This document shows, piece after piece, positions 26,983-35,057 of a stretch of 64,000 nt of DNA. The stretch spans positions 1 through 64,000 of the forward strand of contig NZ_JAVVES010000005.1 in assembly GCF_032250955.1 (NCBI RefSeq). Direction: 5' to 3'. The stretch's first letter is position 1. Every line of letters starts with the position of its first letter. Below the pieces are notes generated by a model. That model was not told where the DNA came from and did no database searches. It saw nothing but the letters and a program-made list of their open reading frames with translations. The position numbers and the translations under genes were made by a program. The stretch is from Sulfuriflexus sp032250955 (lineage in GTDB: Bacteria; Pseudomonadota; Gammaproteobacteria; AKS1).

Positions 26983-28620
26983 TCAGGTAACCAGGTCAGG
27001 CTGCTTGCGCCCGCAGCGCTGTTCGACTTTGGCGATGTCTCTGGCTATAGCAATGACCTCTGCTAATGCCTGTTGTGTATCAAGATCGTGCAATAGTGGA
27101 TCAGTCTCGTAACGTTCCATATATATGCGCAGCGTACTGCCTTCAGTGCCGGTGCCAGAGAGGCGATAAACGATACGTGAGCCATTACTGAAAATGAGTC
27201 TTATGCCCTGTCGGGTGGCGACGGTTTTATCAACCGGATCAGTGTAACTAAAGTCATCGCAATAGGTGATCTCGTGCCCCAGGTAGCCTGTAGCCGCCGC
27301 GCTTTTGACGAATTCACGTAAATATTCCATCAATTTCTCTGCGAGGTCACTGTCAATGCCTGCATAATCATGGCGGGTGTAATAATGCCGGCCAAATCGG
27401 GCCCAATGCGTACGGGTGATTGTCTCGACTGATTGCTGTTTGATAGCCACCAGGTTCAGCCAGAATAATACTGCCCAAATACCGTCTTTTTCGCGTATGT
27501 GATCAGATCCTGTGCCGAAGCTTTCCTCGCCGCAGAGGGTAATGCGCCGGCCATCCAGCAGGTTTCCAAAGTACTTCCAGCCCGTCGGGGTTTCATAACA
27601 CTCCAGCCCCAGGGTTTCGGCGACCGTGTCGATAGCGCGACTGGTCGGCAGCGAGCGGGCCACGCCATTCAGACCATTCTTGTAGCCGGACAGCAGGTGG
27701 GCATTGGCTGCCATAATAGCCAGGCTGTCACTCGGATTGACGAAGAAATGCTGTGCCAGGATCATGTAACGATCACCATCACCGTCGGAGGCAGCCCCTA
27801 TGTCCGGTGCGGTGCCACTGGCATTGAGACGCGCCAGAAGGTCATCGGCATGGGCCAGGTTCGGGTCAGGATGGCCGCCACCAAAGTCTTCCTGCGGGAT
27901 ATTGTTTATGACCGAGCCGGTGCCGGCTGAGAGTCGGGTTTCGAAAATCTCGCTGGCATAGGGGCCGGTGACGGCATGCATGGCATCAAAGCACATACTG
28001 AACATTCCGGATGTGAGCAGAGCCCTGATTTTGCCAAAATCGAATATCTTTTCCATCAGATCCGCATAATCTCTAACCGGGTCAATTACCTCAATCAGGG
28101 TCTCACCGAACTGCAGGCGGGTCTGTTCGGTAAGGCAGATATCATCCATAGAGGCAATCTGATAATGGTCAATGCGCAGGGTTTGTGCATAAATGGCATC
28201 TGTGAGTGTGGTTGGCGCCGGACCGCCATTGGCAATATTGAACTTGATGCCAAAGTCACCGTCGATTCCCGCTGGATTATGACTCGCGGAGAGTATGATA
28301 CCGCCTGCAGCATGGTATTTGCGTATCAGGTGAGAGGTGGCCGGGGTAGATAACAGGCCAGATTGTCCGACCTTTATGTGTTTGATTCCATGGGCAATGG
28401 CCATTTTCAGGATGGTTTGAATGGCATGCGAGTTGTAGTAGCGCCCGTCCCCGCCCACGATGAGGAGTGCGCCTTTCAAGCCATCCGCACAATCAAAAAT
28501 GGACTGGACGAAATTCTCCAGGTAGTGCTCTTTTTGAAATACGTGGACCTTTTTTCGCAGGCCAGACGTACCTGGTTTCTGATCGTCAAATGGCTCGGTT
28601 GTTACAGAATGGATATTCAT
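26983..28620 (-). CDS. pgm: Phosphoglucomutase (alpha-D-glucose phosphate-specific)
   Basis: Interconverts glucose-1-P and glucose-6-P, linking glycogen with glycolysis and the pentose phosphate pathway. The phosphoserine is S113 in SASHNPAG; the metal loop is DGDGDR, and CGEESFG is the sugar-binding loop. The 545-aa form starting at 28620 fits the eukaryote-like Pgm family; an upstream in-frame start at 28689 would add a hydrophobic stretch with no ribosome-binding site. It is convergent with glgP, 12 nt apart. Confidence 0.93.
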   Translation of the reverse strand: MNIHSVTTEPFDDQKPGTSGLRKKVHVFQKEHYLENFVQSIFDCADGLKGALLIVGGDGRYYNSHAIQTILKMAIAHGIKHIKVGQSGLLSTPATSHLIRKYHAAGGIILSASHNPAGIDGDFGIKFNIANGGPAPTTLTDAIYAQTLRIDHYQIASMDDICLTEQTRLQFGETLIEVIDPVRDYADLMEKIFDFGKIRALLTSGMFSMCFDAMHAVTGPYASEIFETRLSAGTGSVINNIPQEDFGGGHPDPNLAHADDLLARLNASGTAPDIGAASDGDGDRYMILAQHFFVNPSDSLAIMAANAHLLSGYKNGLNGVARSLPTSRAIDTVAETLGLECYETPTGWKYFGNLLDGRRITLCGEESFGTGSDHIREKDGIWAVLFWLNLVAIKQQSVETITRTHWARFGRHYYTRHDYAGIDSDLAEKLMEYLREFVKSAAATGYLGHEITYCDDFSYTDPVDKTVATRQGIRLIFSNGSRIVYRLSGTGTEGSTLRIYMERYETDPLLHDLDTQQALAEVIAIARDIAKVEQRCGRKQPDLVT

Positions 28621-28923
28621 TTTATTTCCAGGCGCCTCGGATAAATACTTATTGAAGAATACGCATAAGACAGGCCAACTTACTATCACATATTTTACAA
28701 TTATTCACGACTCAGGATTATAACGCATGTGTACCATGCCTTGTTTCAGGGCATGGTTGTCATCGGCGAACAAAAAATGTGCATAAAGCCTGTTATTCAT
28801 CGCCTGTGCTTTCCAGAGTAATCAATTATACTGAGCAAAGGGGCGCAGTTCAGCTCGGTGCCTGTTATGGAATGAAAATTGCTAACAGGTAGTCGACAGG
28901 GCCGGAAATGGAAGAGGTAGACG
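28621..28923. other. Intergenic region between pgm and pgi
   Basis: About 300 bp between divergent pgm and pgi; both promoters are expected here. No gene, repeat or clear regulatory motif was recognised. Confidence 0.3.
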
Positions 28924-30585
28924 ATGTCTAAATTAACGCAGACTAAGGCGTGGTCACAACTAAAAGACCATTATGTCAGCATCAAGGATGTGCACATGCG
29001 TGACCTGTTTGACGCCGATCAGAGCAGGTTCGAAAGGTTCTCTTTACAGATCAATGATATTCTTTATGATTATTCTAAAAATCGCATTACAGATGAGACA
29101 GTCAGTCTGCTATTGAAGCTTGCCGAAGAACGGGACTTGCCGGACTGGATTGAGCGACTGTTTTCTGGCGACAAGATCAACAATACCGAGAATCGTGCCG
29201 CACTGCACACAGCATTAAGATCGTGTGGTAATGGCCCTATTATGATTGACGGTATTGATGTCAGTGATGAAGTCTACAACGAACGACAGAAAGTGAAAAT
29301 ACTGGCTGAAGAGATACGCACCAGGAAGTGGCGGGGTGTTACCGGTCAACCGATAACAGATGTTGTCAATATCGGCATCGGCGGCTCCTATCTTGGCCCG
29401 CTGATGGTTAATGAGGCCTTAAGGCCTTATGCGCTGCATGATCTTAATGTCCATTTTGTGTCAAACCTGGATGAGAACCATATTAATGACATACTCGAAT
29501 TCCTGAACCCGGAAACAACCTTTTTTATCATTGCATCCAAAAGCTTCAAGACCCAGGACACGATGATGAACGCTGAAACTGCCCGGCAGTGGTATGTTAA
29601 CGATATTGGCAGTGATGAGGATATCCACCGACATTTCTGCGCGGTAACATCGAATGTAGGCTTGGCCAGGGAGTTTGGCATTGCTGCCGGGAACATCTTC
29701 AAGATGTGGGACTGGGTAGGCGGACGATACTCGCTCTGGTCTGCAATTGGATTGTCTATTGTCATCGCCATCGGTTCAGAAAAATTTGATGAGCTTCTGG
29801 ATGGTGCCTGTGATGTTGATAAGCACTTCAGGCATACTCCGCCAGACAAGAACATCCCGGTCATGATGGCCTTGCTCGGGGTCTGGTATAACAACTTCTT
29901 TGATGCCCAGACCATGGCAATCCTGCCCTATGATCAACACCTGCATCGCCTCCCGGCCTATTTGCAACAGGCAGATATGGAGAGTAATGGCAAGTATGTC
30001 GACCGGGATGCTGAAGAAGTTGATTACACAACCGGTCCTGTATTGTTTGGCGAGATTGGTATCGCTGCCCAGCATGCCTTTTTTCAACTGCTTCACCAGG
30101 GCACCAAGCTGGTACCAGCCGATATCCTTGCGCCAATTACGAGTTTCCATTGTATCGCACGTCATCATCGTGCCCTGATGTCGAATGTATTTGCGCAAAC
30201 GGAGGCGCTTATGCGCGGCAAGACGGAACACGAGGCGCGCCAGGAACTGGAAGCTGCCGGTATGCCTGATGAAGATATTCGCAAATTGCTGCCATATAAA
30301 ATATTTCCGGGTAATCGGCCCACCAGCACGATTTTATTCACTACGCTGACGCCAAGGACACTGGGATCGCTTATTGCACTCTATGAGCATAAAATCTTCG
30401 TGCAGGGGATTATCTGGAACATCAATTCATTTGATCAATGGGGTGTCGAGCTAGGCAAGCAACTGGCAACAACTATCTTAAGCGAGCTGGATGATACTGA
30501 ACAGGTAGACACGCATGACTGCTCCACGAATGGCCTGATCAATTATTACAAGCAGCACCGCCCTGTAAAACAGATGCAAAAGTAG
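28924..30585 (+). CDS. pgi: Glucose-6-phosphate isomerase
   Basis: Interconverts glucose-6-P and fructose-6-P. Family signatures are clear: GIGGSYLGPLM, SKSFKTQDT, and the C-terminal GVELGKQLA that carries the catalytic lysine. The 553-aa length is normal (E. coli 549). GGAAGAGGTAGACG precedes the ATG. glk follows 9 nt later, giving a pgi-glk pair that routes free glucose into the hexose-phosphate pool. Confidence 0.96.
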   Translation: MSKLTQTKAWSQLKDHYVSIKDVHMRDLFDADQSRFERFSLQINDILYDYSKNRITDETVSLLLKLAEERDLPDWIERLFSGDKINNTENRAALHTALRSCGNGPIMIDGIDVSDEVYNERQKVKILAEEIRTRKWRGVTGQPITDVVNIGIGGSYLGPLMVNEALRPYALHDLNVHFVSNLDENHINDILEFLNPETTFFIIASKSFKTQDTMMNAETARQWYVNDIGSDEDIHRHFCAVTSNVGLAREFGIAAGNIFKMWDWVGGRYSLWSAIGLSIVIAIGSEKFDELLDGACDVDKHFRHTPPDKNIPVMMALLGVWYNNFFDAQTMAILPYDQHLHRLPAYLQQADMESNGKYVDRDAEEVDYTTGPVLFGEIGIAAQHAFFQLLHQGTKLVPADILAPITSFHCIARHHRALMSNVFAQTEALMRGKTEHEARQELEAAGMPDEDIRKLLPYKIFPGNRPTSTILFTTLTPRTLGSLIALYEHKIFVQGIIWNINSFDQWGVELGKQLATTILSELDDTEQVDTHDCSTNGLINYYKQHRPVKQMQK

Positions 30586-30594
30586 AGAAAATCA

Positions 30595-31602
30595 TTGCGT
30601 ATCCTGGCAGGTGACATAGGTGGCACAAATACACGTCTGGCCTTCATACAAGATGATACCTCAGCACATCTCCGGTATGAAAAGATATACGCCAGTGCTG
30701 ATTATTCCAGTCTCATCAGTATCATTGAGGACTTCCTGTCCTTATACGAGATCCAGGAACCGCTGGATGCATGTTGCCTGGCCGTCGCCGGGCCGGTTAT
30801 CTCGGGCTGTGCCGCACTCACAAACCTGCCCTGGAAGGTCTGTGAGCAGGAACTGGCTACACTCTTGCAAACCCAACGTGTCACCCTGATTAATGATCTG
30901 GTTGCCGCCGCCTATGCCATACCCGATCTAAAGGCCGATGAACTCCTCGTTCTCCAGGAGGGCAACAACAAGCCTGCTCTGGATGCCAGGCGTGATGCCG
31001 TCATCGTTGCCGCCGGCACGGGACTGGGCGCCTCACACCTTGTGTGGCAGGGCGATCATTACCAGGCATTCAGTAGCGAAGCCGGGCATGCCGGGTTTGC
31101 ACCACAAACAAAAGTACAGAGGCAGCTGCTTGCCTGGATGCAGCCGCAGCACGGGCATGTAAGCGCTGAAATGCTCTTGTCCGGGACGGGTCTGCACACG
31201 ATTTACCGGTTCCATGTAGAGGTCATGGGTTTGCCTGAATCTGAAGGCGTCCGCGCATTCATGCGCACTACAGACCCGGCCAGCGTCATCACCCGTCACG
31301 CCCTCGCGGCATCAGATGAACTCTGTGTGCAGACAGTGAACTGTTTTATTGAAATTTACGGCTCGGTTACAGCTGATATCACCCTGCATTATTATCCCGT
31401 CAATGCGGTCTACCTGGCAGGTGGTATCGCCCAGAAGATAAAGACAGCACTGGCATGCCCGGCATTTATACATGCTTTCACTAATAAGGGGCCGATGCAT
31501 GATAACCTGCAAGGTCTGCCGGTTTACCTTGTTCTGGCTGCGCACCCCGGGCTCGAAGGGGCCATCGTCCATGCTCGCCAATTTTACCTGCAGGTCAGGT
31601 GA
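30595..31602 (+). CDS. glk: Glucokinase
   Basis: ATP-dependent glucokinase of the Glk (non-ROK) family. The phosphate loop is GDIGGTNTRLA at the N-terminus, and VAAGTGLGAS and SSEAGHAGFAP are the glucose-site segments. The start codon is TTG at 30595, which places the glycine-rich loop at the usual distance; no nearby ATG would keep the domain intact. Its 335 aa is normal. Likely substrates are glucose from malQ and other glucan-degrading activity. Confidence 0.93.
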   Translation: MRILAGDIGGTNTRLAFIQDDTSAHLRYEKIYASADYSSLISIIEDFLSLYEIQEPLDACCLAVAGPVISGCAALTNLPWKVCEQELATLLQTQRVTLINDLVAAAYAIPDLKADELLVLQEGNNKPALDARRDAVIVAAGTGLGASHLVWQGDHYQAFSSEAGHAGFAPQTKVQRQLLAWMQPQHGHVSAEMLLSGTGLHTIYRFHVEVMGLPESEGVRAFMRTTDPASVITRHALAASDELCVQTVNCFIEIYGSVTADITLHYYPVNAVYLAGGIAQKIKTALACPAFIHAFTNKGPMHDNLQGLPVYLVLAAHPGLEGAIVHARQFYLQVR

Positions 31603-31735
31603 CTGTTCAGACGCGAGATACTGACTGTGCTGCATTCAGTGCATCTGGATATTCCTTTACCCCTCCTTACTTTCAGAATACGTAAACATCGCTATATAGC
31701 TGTATTTGTCCAGCGGTTATTATAAGTAATTGCAC

Positions 31736-31860
31736 TGCTATCCCGTTAATACCCTCTCCCTTCGGGATAACCTGCGCCTTGGCTGTCGTCGTATGACAGC
31801 TTAAGCGAATGGTTAGTAGTTTTATCAGAGGGTTAGGGTGAGGGGATTTAGATTCAATAA
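31736..31860. repeat. Dispersed intergenic repeat, copy A
   Basis: In the 333-bp gap between glk and hsp20. The element opens with CCCTCTCCCTTCGGGATAAC and closes with GGTTAGGGTGAGGGG, so its ends are imperfect inverted repeats. An internal hairpin (GCTGTC / GACAGC) sits at about 31782-31800. A closely similar copy lies at 51973-52080. It has no coding capacity and looks like a small non-autonomous (MITE/REP-like) element. Confidence 0.75.
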
Positions 31861-31935
31861 CACATGGTTTTATTTACTCCCTGTGCCGGGTATGAACAAT
31901 GCTGATGTTAATCAACTTTAGGAAGGAGAACTGTT

Positions 31936-32463
31936 ATGGACAAAGAAGTCAGAAAGCGCACTCAAGAATCGCAGACCGGGAAGGAAATACAGTCTGTGAC
32001 GCCAACGCATGCTATCAGCCCCTTTGAGGATATGGATCGAATGTTTGATACCATGTTCGAGGGGTTTATGCCGCGTGGCTGGATGCGACCCTTTCGCCGG
32101 GAATGGCCGATGTGGGGTGAGAATGCCATGCCACTCCGAGCACGTATTCCGAAAGTGGATATAATCGATCGCGATGATGAGGTCGTCGTGCGCGCCGAGG
32201 TTCCGGGGATTGATAAAGATGATCTTGATGTCACTGTATCTGATAACCGGGTGACCATTAAAGGCGAGACAAAGCGTGAGGAGAAAAAGGAAAAGGGCGA
32301 CTATCTGTGTTGTGAAATCTCACGGGGTGAATTTTCTCGTACGGTAGCGCTCCCGCATTACGTGGATTCAGATGCAGTCAAGGCCAGATTCAGTGATGGC
32401 GTGCTGGAATTGACAATGCCAAAAGTCGAAAAAGCCAAAAGACATAGCATCAAGATCGAGTAA
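31936..32463 (+). CDS. Hsp20/alpha-crystallin family chaperone
   Basis: Small heat-shock protein that holds unfolding proteins in the cytoplasm. The alpha-crystallin domain covers about residues 70-165 (PKVDIIDRDDEVVVRAEVPG, then FSRTVALPHYVDSDAVKA) and the C-terminus ends IKIE, an I-x-I-like motif used in oligomer assembly. The 175-aa protein has a Met/Trp/Arg-rich N-terminal arm. A strong AGGAAGGAG ribosome-binding site precedes the ATG. A sigma-32 promoter was not identified. Confidence 0.93.
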   Translation: MDKEVRKRTQESQTGKEIQSVTPTHAISPFEDMDRMFDTMFEGFMPRGWMRPFRREWPMWGENAMPLRARIPKVDIIDRDDEVVVRAEVPGIDKDDLDVTVSDNRVTIKGETKREEKKEKGDYLCCEISRGEFSRTVALPHYVDSDAVKARFSDGVLELTMPKVEKAKRHSIKIE

Positions 32464-32482
32464 GGTAGACAGCCTCATATGC

Positions 32483-32507
32483 GCTACTGGTCATTAAGAC
32501 CAGTAGC
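32483..32507. terminator. Bidirectional terminator hairpin
   Basis: A perfect 10-bp stem (GCTACTGGTC / GACCAGTAGC) with a 5-nt loop lies between the convergent ends of hsp20 (32463) and the DsrC-like gene (32515). A short T-rich stretch follows on the plus strand. Confidence 0.75.
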
Positions 32508-32514
32508 AGCTTTG

Positions 32515-32877
32515 TTATCCTTCAAATTCATTAGTTGGTTTGGGCAGGTCGGCGAGCTTGCAGAGTTCTGGTACAGGACCCTTCGGAAACAGTTTATACA
32601 GATAGTCTTCATAGGCCTTGCGCTCATGAAATTCCTTGCCGTGCTGTTTTCCCAGCGTCATAACGAGCTTATGCATACTGGGATGGGTTTTTTCCGCAGC
32701 ATAGTAATCGCGGAAATACTCGATAAGCCCCCAGTGATCTTCAGTTAATGGCAGATGCTCGTCTTCCAGGTGCTTGAGTGCCAGTTCTTCAGCGACTTCT
32801 TCGCTCCAGTCTTCACGGTTGACTAAATATCCTTCCTCATCTGTTTTAATGATTTTGTCGCCTACTGTAATACTCAT
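32515..32877 (-). CDS. DsrC/TusE family protein with atypical C-terminus
   Basis: A 120-aa member of the DsrC/TusE sulfur-carrier family. DsrC carries persulfides on a C-terminal arm with two Cys: one about a dozen residues from the end and the second next to last. Here the inner one is present (C106 in ELCKLADLPKP), but the terminal Cys is missing: the protein ends PTNEFEG where PTGCV is usual. So neither TusE-type transfer (which needs the terminal Cys) nor a DsrC trisulfide mechanism seems possible unchanged. A regulatory or binding role is more likely. AGGAGAAAC precedes the chosen ATG at 32877. Confidence 0.85.
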   Translation of the reverse strand: MSITVGDKIIKTDEEGYLVNREDWSEEVAEELALKHLEDEHLPLTEDHWGLIEYFRDYYAAEKTHPSMHKLVMTLGKQHGKEFHERKAYEDYLYKLFPKGPVPELCKLADLPKPTNEFEG

Positions 32878-33003
32878 GTATGTTTCTCCTGTAACAGTCA
32901 TCGTCGTTGCCTTATCCGATCCTGAAAAATTTATACAGCAAGCTGTGGGCATGTAAAGATAGCAATAATGCCTATGCGTTCTTAATTTTTATGAGGGAGA
33001 GAA

Positions 33004-33162
33004 GGGGGCTGGTCGAAATAATGTTGTCAACACCGAGGGCGTGCCTGGGCCATCAATGCAAGGCGCGTTTCGCAGGTAATGGCAGGGTCCTTGCCAGGAA
33101 ACGCAACACAGCAGTGATGGGCCAGGCGCGGCCGAATGTAAATATTATTTTGACCAGCCCCC
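33004..33162. mobile_element. 159-bp palindromic MITE-like element
   Basis: The ends GGGGGCTGGTCGAAATAAT and ATTATTTTGACCAGCCCCC are inverted repeats with one mismatch over about 19 bp. The interior is also nearly self-complementary: the CGTGCCTGGGCCATCAATGC side matches the reverse complement of the GTGATGGGCCAGGCGCG side. The whole unit could fold into one long hairpin. It occupies the 407-bp gap between the DsrC-like gene and ectR. No transposase is present, so it would be non-autonomous. Overlapping open frames look non-coding. Confidence 0.65.
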
Positions 33163-33284
33163 TAAGGCGAATGTGTATCAGTTACAGACAGGCTTGTGCA
33201 AATCGCTGCCCGATTAAGGCCACGTTGCTCCAGGTATCCGTGCCGGATGATGCGTCGGGACAGGACCTTCGGCCTAGAGAGAGG

Positions 33285-33875
33285 TTACTTCGTATCAGCG
33301 TATGCTTCCGGATCGGCAATAGCAGTGCTCTGTCTATCCAATGTGCCTACATCAAGCACGGGCGAAGCATCAATGTGTTGTGCATCCATCATTTGTGCGA
33401 CGCGCTGTAGAGATGAAATGATCATGGTCTGTTCCCATTCCTGCAATTCACTAAACTGGCGGGTGAACTGTTCCTGCAAGGGGATAGGCGCATTCTTTAA
33501 GGTCTCGTAGGCTTCATCGGTCAGATAAGCATGAACTTTTCGCTTATCCTCTTTTGACCGTTCACGATAAACAAGATGCCGCTTTTCGAGGCGGTCGAGG
33601 ATTGTCGTTACCGTTGCCTGGCTCAGGCTAATGTCGCTGGCCAGCTCGCCGATAGTCACTTCACCCTTGTTGCGAATCGTCTGCAACAGCAAAATTTGGG
33701 GTGCAGTCAGCCCGGTCGTTTTAGCCAGATGTTTTGAATGCAAATCGGTTGCCCTGATAACGCGACGCAGCGCCACGAGTACTTCCTCAATACGATTCAA
33801 AATAATACCCTTTTCATGCCTTGTAGCCTTGAGATTATATAACGGGTCTTGTAATAAACCTATAATTTCATTCAT
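33285..33875 (-). CDS. ectR: MarR-family regulator of the ectoine operon
   Basis: Winged-helix MarR protein of 196 aa. The DNA-binding part is visible as VTIGELASDISLSQATVTTI followed by RLEKRHLVYRERSKEDKRKV, the wing. MarR proteins beside ectABC-ask (EctR) repress ectoine synthesis at low salt in methylotrophs and related bacteria; position next to ectA on the opposite strand supports the same role here. It is the second gene of a leftward pair: its start overlaps the CheW gene's stop by 4 nt. The C-terminal 35 residues after the fold are unconserved in appearance. Confidence 0.85.
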   Translation of the reverse strand: MNEIIGLLQDPLYNLKATRHEKGIILNRIEEVLVALRRVIRATDLHSKHLAKTTGLTAPQILLLQTIRNKGEVTIGELASDISLSQATVTTILDRLEKRHLVYRERSKEDKRKVHAYLTDEAYETLKNAPIPLQEQFTRQFSELQEWEQTMIISSLQRVAQMMDAQHIDASPVLDVGTLDRQSTAIADPEAYADTK

Positions 33876-34309
33876 ATTTCATGACTCTCCTGGCGGTAAT
33901 CGGACAGGTCAATGAGGATAAACAGGCCATCGTTATGGCGCACCGTTCCCTTGATGAAGTTGCTCCCGGTTGCCTCCTGCCTGGTATCTACCTGCGTTGA
34001 TTCGAGAGTAATAATTTCATCAACGGCATTAACACTAAGACCGATCTGCCCGGCCGTGGTATCCAGAATAATGATATTGCCGTCCTTGTCGGGGACCGTG
34101 TCTTCGATATCGAGCAGCACCTGGCCGGAGATCACGGTGATAACCTCGCCACGCACATTCAAGATACCTTCTACTTCCCGGTCTGCTCCGGGCACCGGAA
34201 CAGGGGACTCGTAGTTGATTATTTCTCTAATAGAATCAACAGGATGAACATACATTTCTGTTCCCAGGCGAAAGCTGATCCATTTGTCTTCTGAAGCTGA
34301 GTTACTCAT
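33872..34309 (-). CDS. CheW-like domain protein
   Basis: Single-domain CheW-fold protein of 145 aa (FRLGTEMYVHPVDSIREII, GILNVRGEVITVI, LDTTAGQIGLSVNAVDEI). CheW normally couples chemoreceptors to the CheA kinase, but no other chemotaxis gene is present in the window. It is the first gene of the operon that includes ectR and overlaps it by 4 nt, so it is presumably expressed with the ectoine regulator. Whether it links osmotic or chemosensory signals to ectR is speculation. Confidence 0.85.
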   Translation of the reverse strand: MSNSASEDKWISFRLGTEMYVHPVDSIREIINYESPVPVPGADREVEGILNVRGEVITVISGQVLLDIEDTVPDKDGNIIILDTTAGQIGLSVNAVDEIITLESTQVDTRQEATGSNFIKGTVRHNDGLFILIDLSDYRQESHEI

Positions 34310-34354
34310 CTATGTACACGCATACATTTCTTCTGAACTGGACATTAAGGGTAG

Positions 34355-34380
34355 TTAGTGTACAATACTTACAACACTAA
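34355..34380. promoter_or_regulatory. Inverted repeat near the cheW-ectR start
   Basis: TTAGTGT and ACACTAA form a perfect 7-bp inverted repeat with a 12-nt spacer, 46 nt upstream of the cheW ATG. The TTAGT core is shared with the palindrome at 34464-34477, so both may be recognised by the same regulator, here autoregulation of the cheW-ectR pair. Inferred. Confidence 0.4.
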
Positions 34381-34463
34381 ACAAAATAACATTAAGCCAC
34401 GAAGAAATACGTACATATATGAGTTTATCCTTGAAATATGGGTAAATATCCCCACCTTTTTTG

Positions 34464-34477
34464 TTTAGTCAACTAAA
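34464..34477. promoter_or_regulatory. Candidate EctR operator upstream of ectA
   Basis: TTTAGT-CA-ACTAAA is a perfect palindrome with a 2-bp centre, 31 nt upstream of ectA. The half-site resembles the TTTAGT half-sites with 2-bp spacing described for EctR1 in methylotrophs. It overlaps a plausible -35 (TTGTTT) whose -10 would be TATTTA near 34484, so a bound repressor would block the ectABC promoter. Promoter placement is inferred. Confidence 0.6.
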
Positions 34478-34508
34478 GTTACTTATTTATAGCAGGTAGT
34501 ATATTTAT

Positions 34509-34997
34509 ATGCCCCAAACAATTGAGCTGCGCCCCCCCGCGCCTGAAGATGGAATTTCAGTATTTCGACTGGTCGAACAATGCCCGCCACTGGACCAGAA
34601 TTCTGTCTACTGCAATCTTCTGCAGTGCACGCATTTCGCCACGACCTCGGTAGCGGCCGTAATGGAAGATGAGCTGGTTGGCTTTATTTCCGGCTATCGG
34701 CTGCCGGAACGCCCGGAGACGTTGTTTATCTGGCAGGTTGCCGTCGGCGAAAAGGCACGCGGCCAGGGCCTCGCGACCAGAATGTTGCAAGACATTCTTG
34801 AGCGCGCAGACAACGCTGATGTTGCATACATCGAGACCACGATCACCGAATCAAACAAGGCTTCATGGGCGCTGTTTGAAAAACTGGCGCAAAAGCTTGA
34901 TACCGGGCTCACAAGCTCTCTGCTGTTTGACCGGCAAAGGCATTTCGACGGCAAGCACGATTCCGAAATGCTGGTCAGGATCGGCCCCTTTAAGTAA
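34509..34997 (+). CDS. ectA: L-2,4-diaminobutyrate N-acetyltransferase
   Basis: GNAT-fold enzyme that acetylates diaminobutyrate from EctB to give N-gamma-acetyl-diaminobutyrate, the second step of ectoine synthesis. The acetyl-CoA loop is VGEKARGQGLATRMLQ, and family hallmarks such as NSVYCNLLQCTHFATT and ETTITESNKASWALF are present. The 162-aa size is typical. First gene of the ectoine operon; the operator-like palindrome lies just upstream. Confidence 0.95.
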   Translation: MPQTIELRPPAPEDGISVFRLVEQCPPLDQNSVYCNLLQCTHFATTSVAAVMEDELVGFISGYRLPERPETLFIWQVAVGEKARGQGLATRMLQDILERADNADVAYIETTITESNKASWALFEKLAQKLDTGLTSSLLFDRQRHFDGKHDSEMLVRIGPFK

Positions 34998-35057
34998 CCC
35001 CGGAACATACAGAATTTAGATATTTCTGCCTTAACAGGTCAGAACAGGAGAAAAGTA

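Noticed and set aside
32907..33410. 167-codon plus-strand frame over the palindromic element and the end of ectR
   Set aside because: It runs through the 159-bp inverted repeat and antisense to ectR, and shows no domain or ribosome-binding site.
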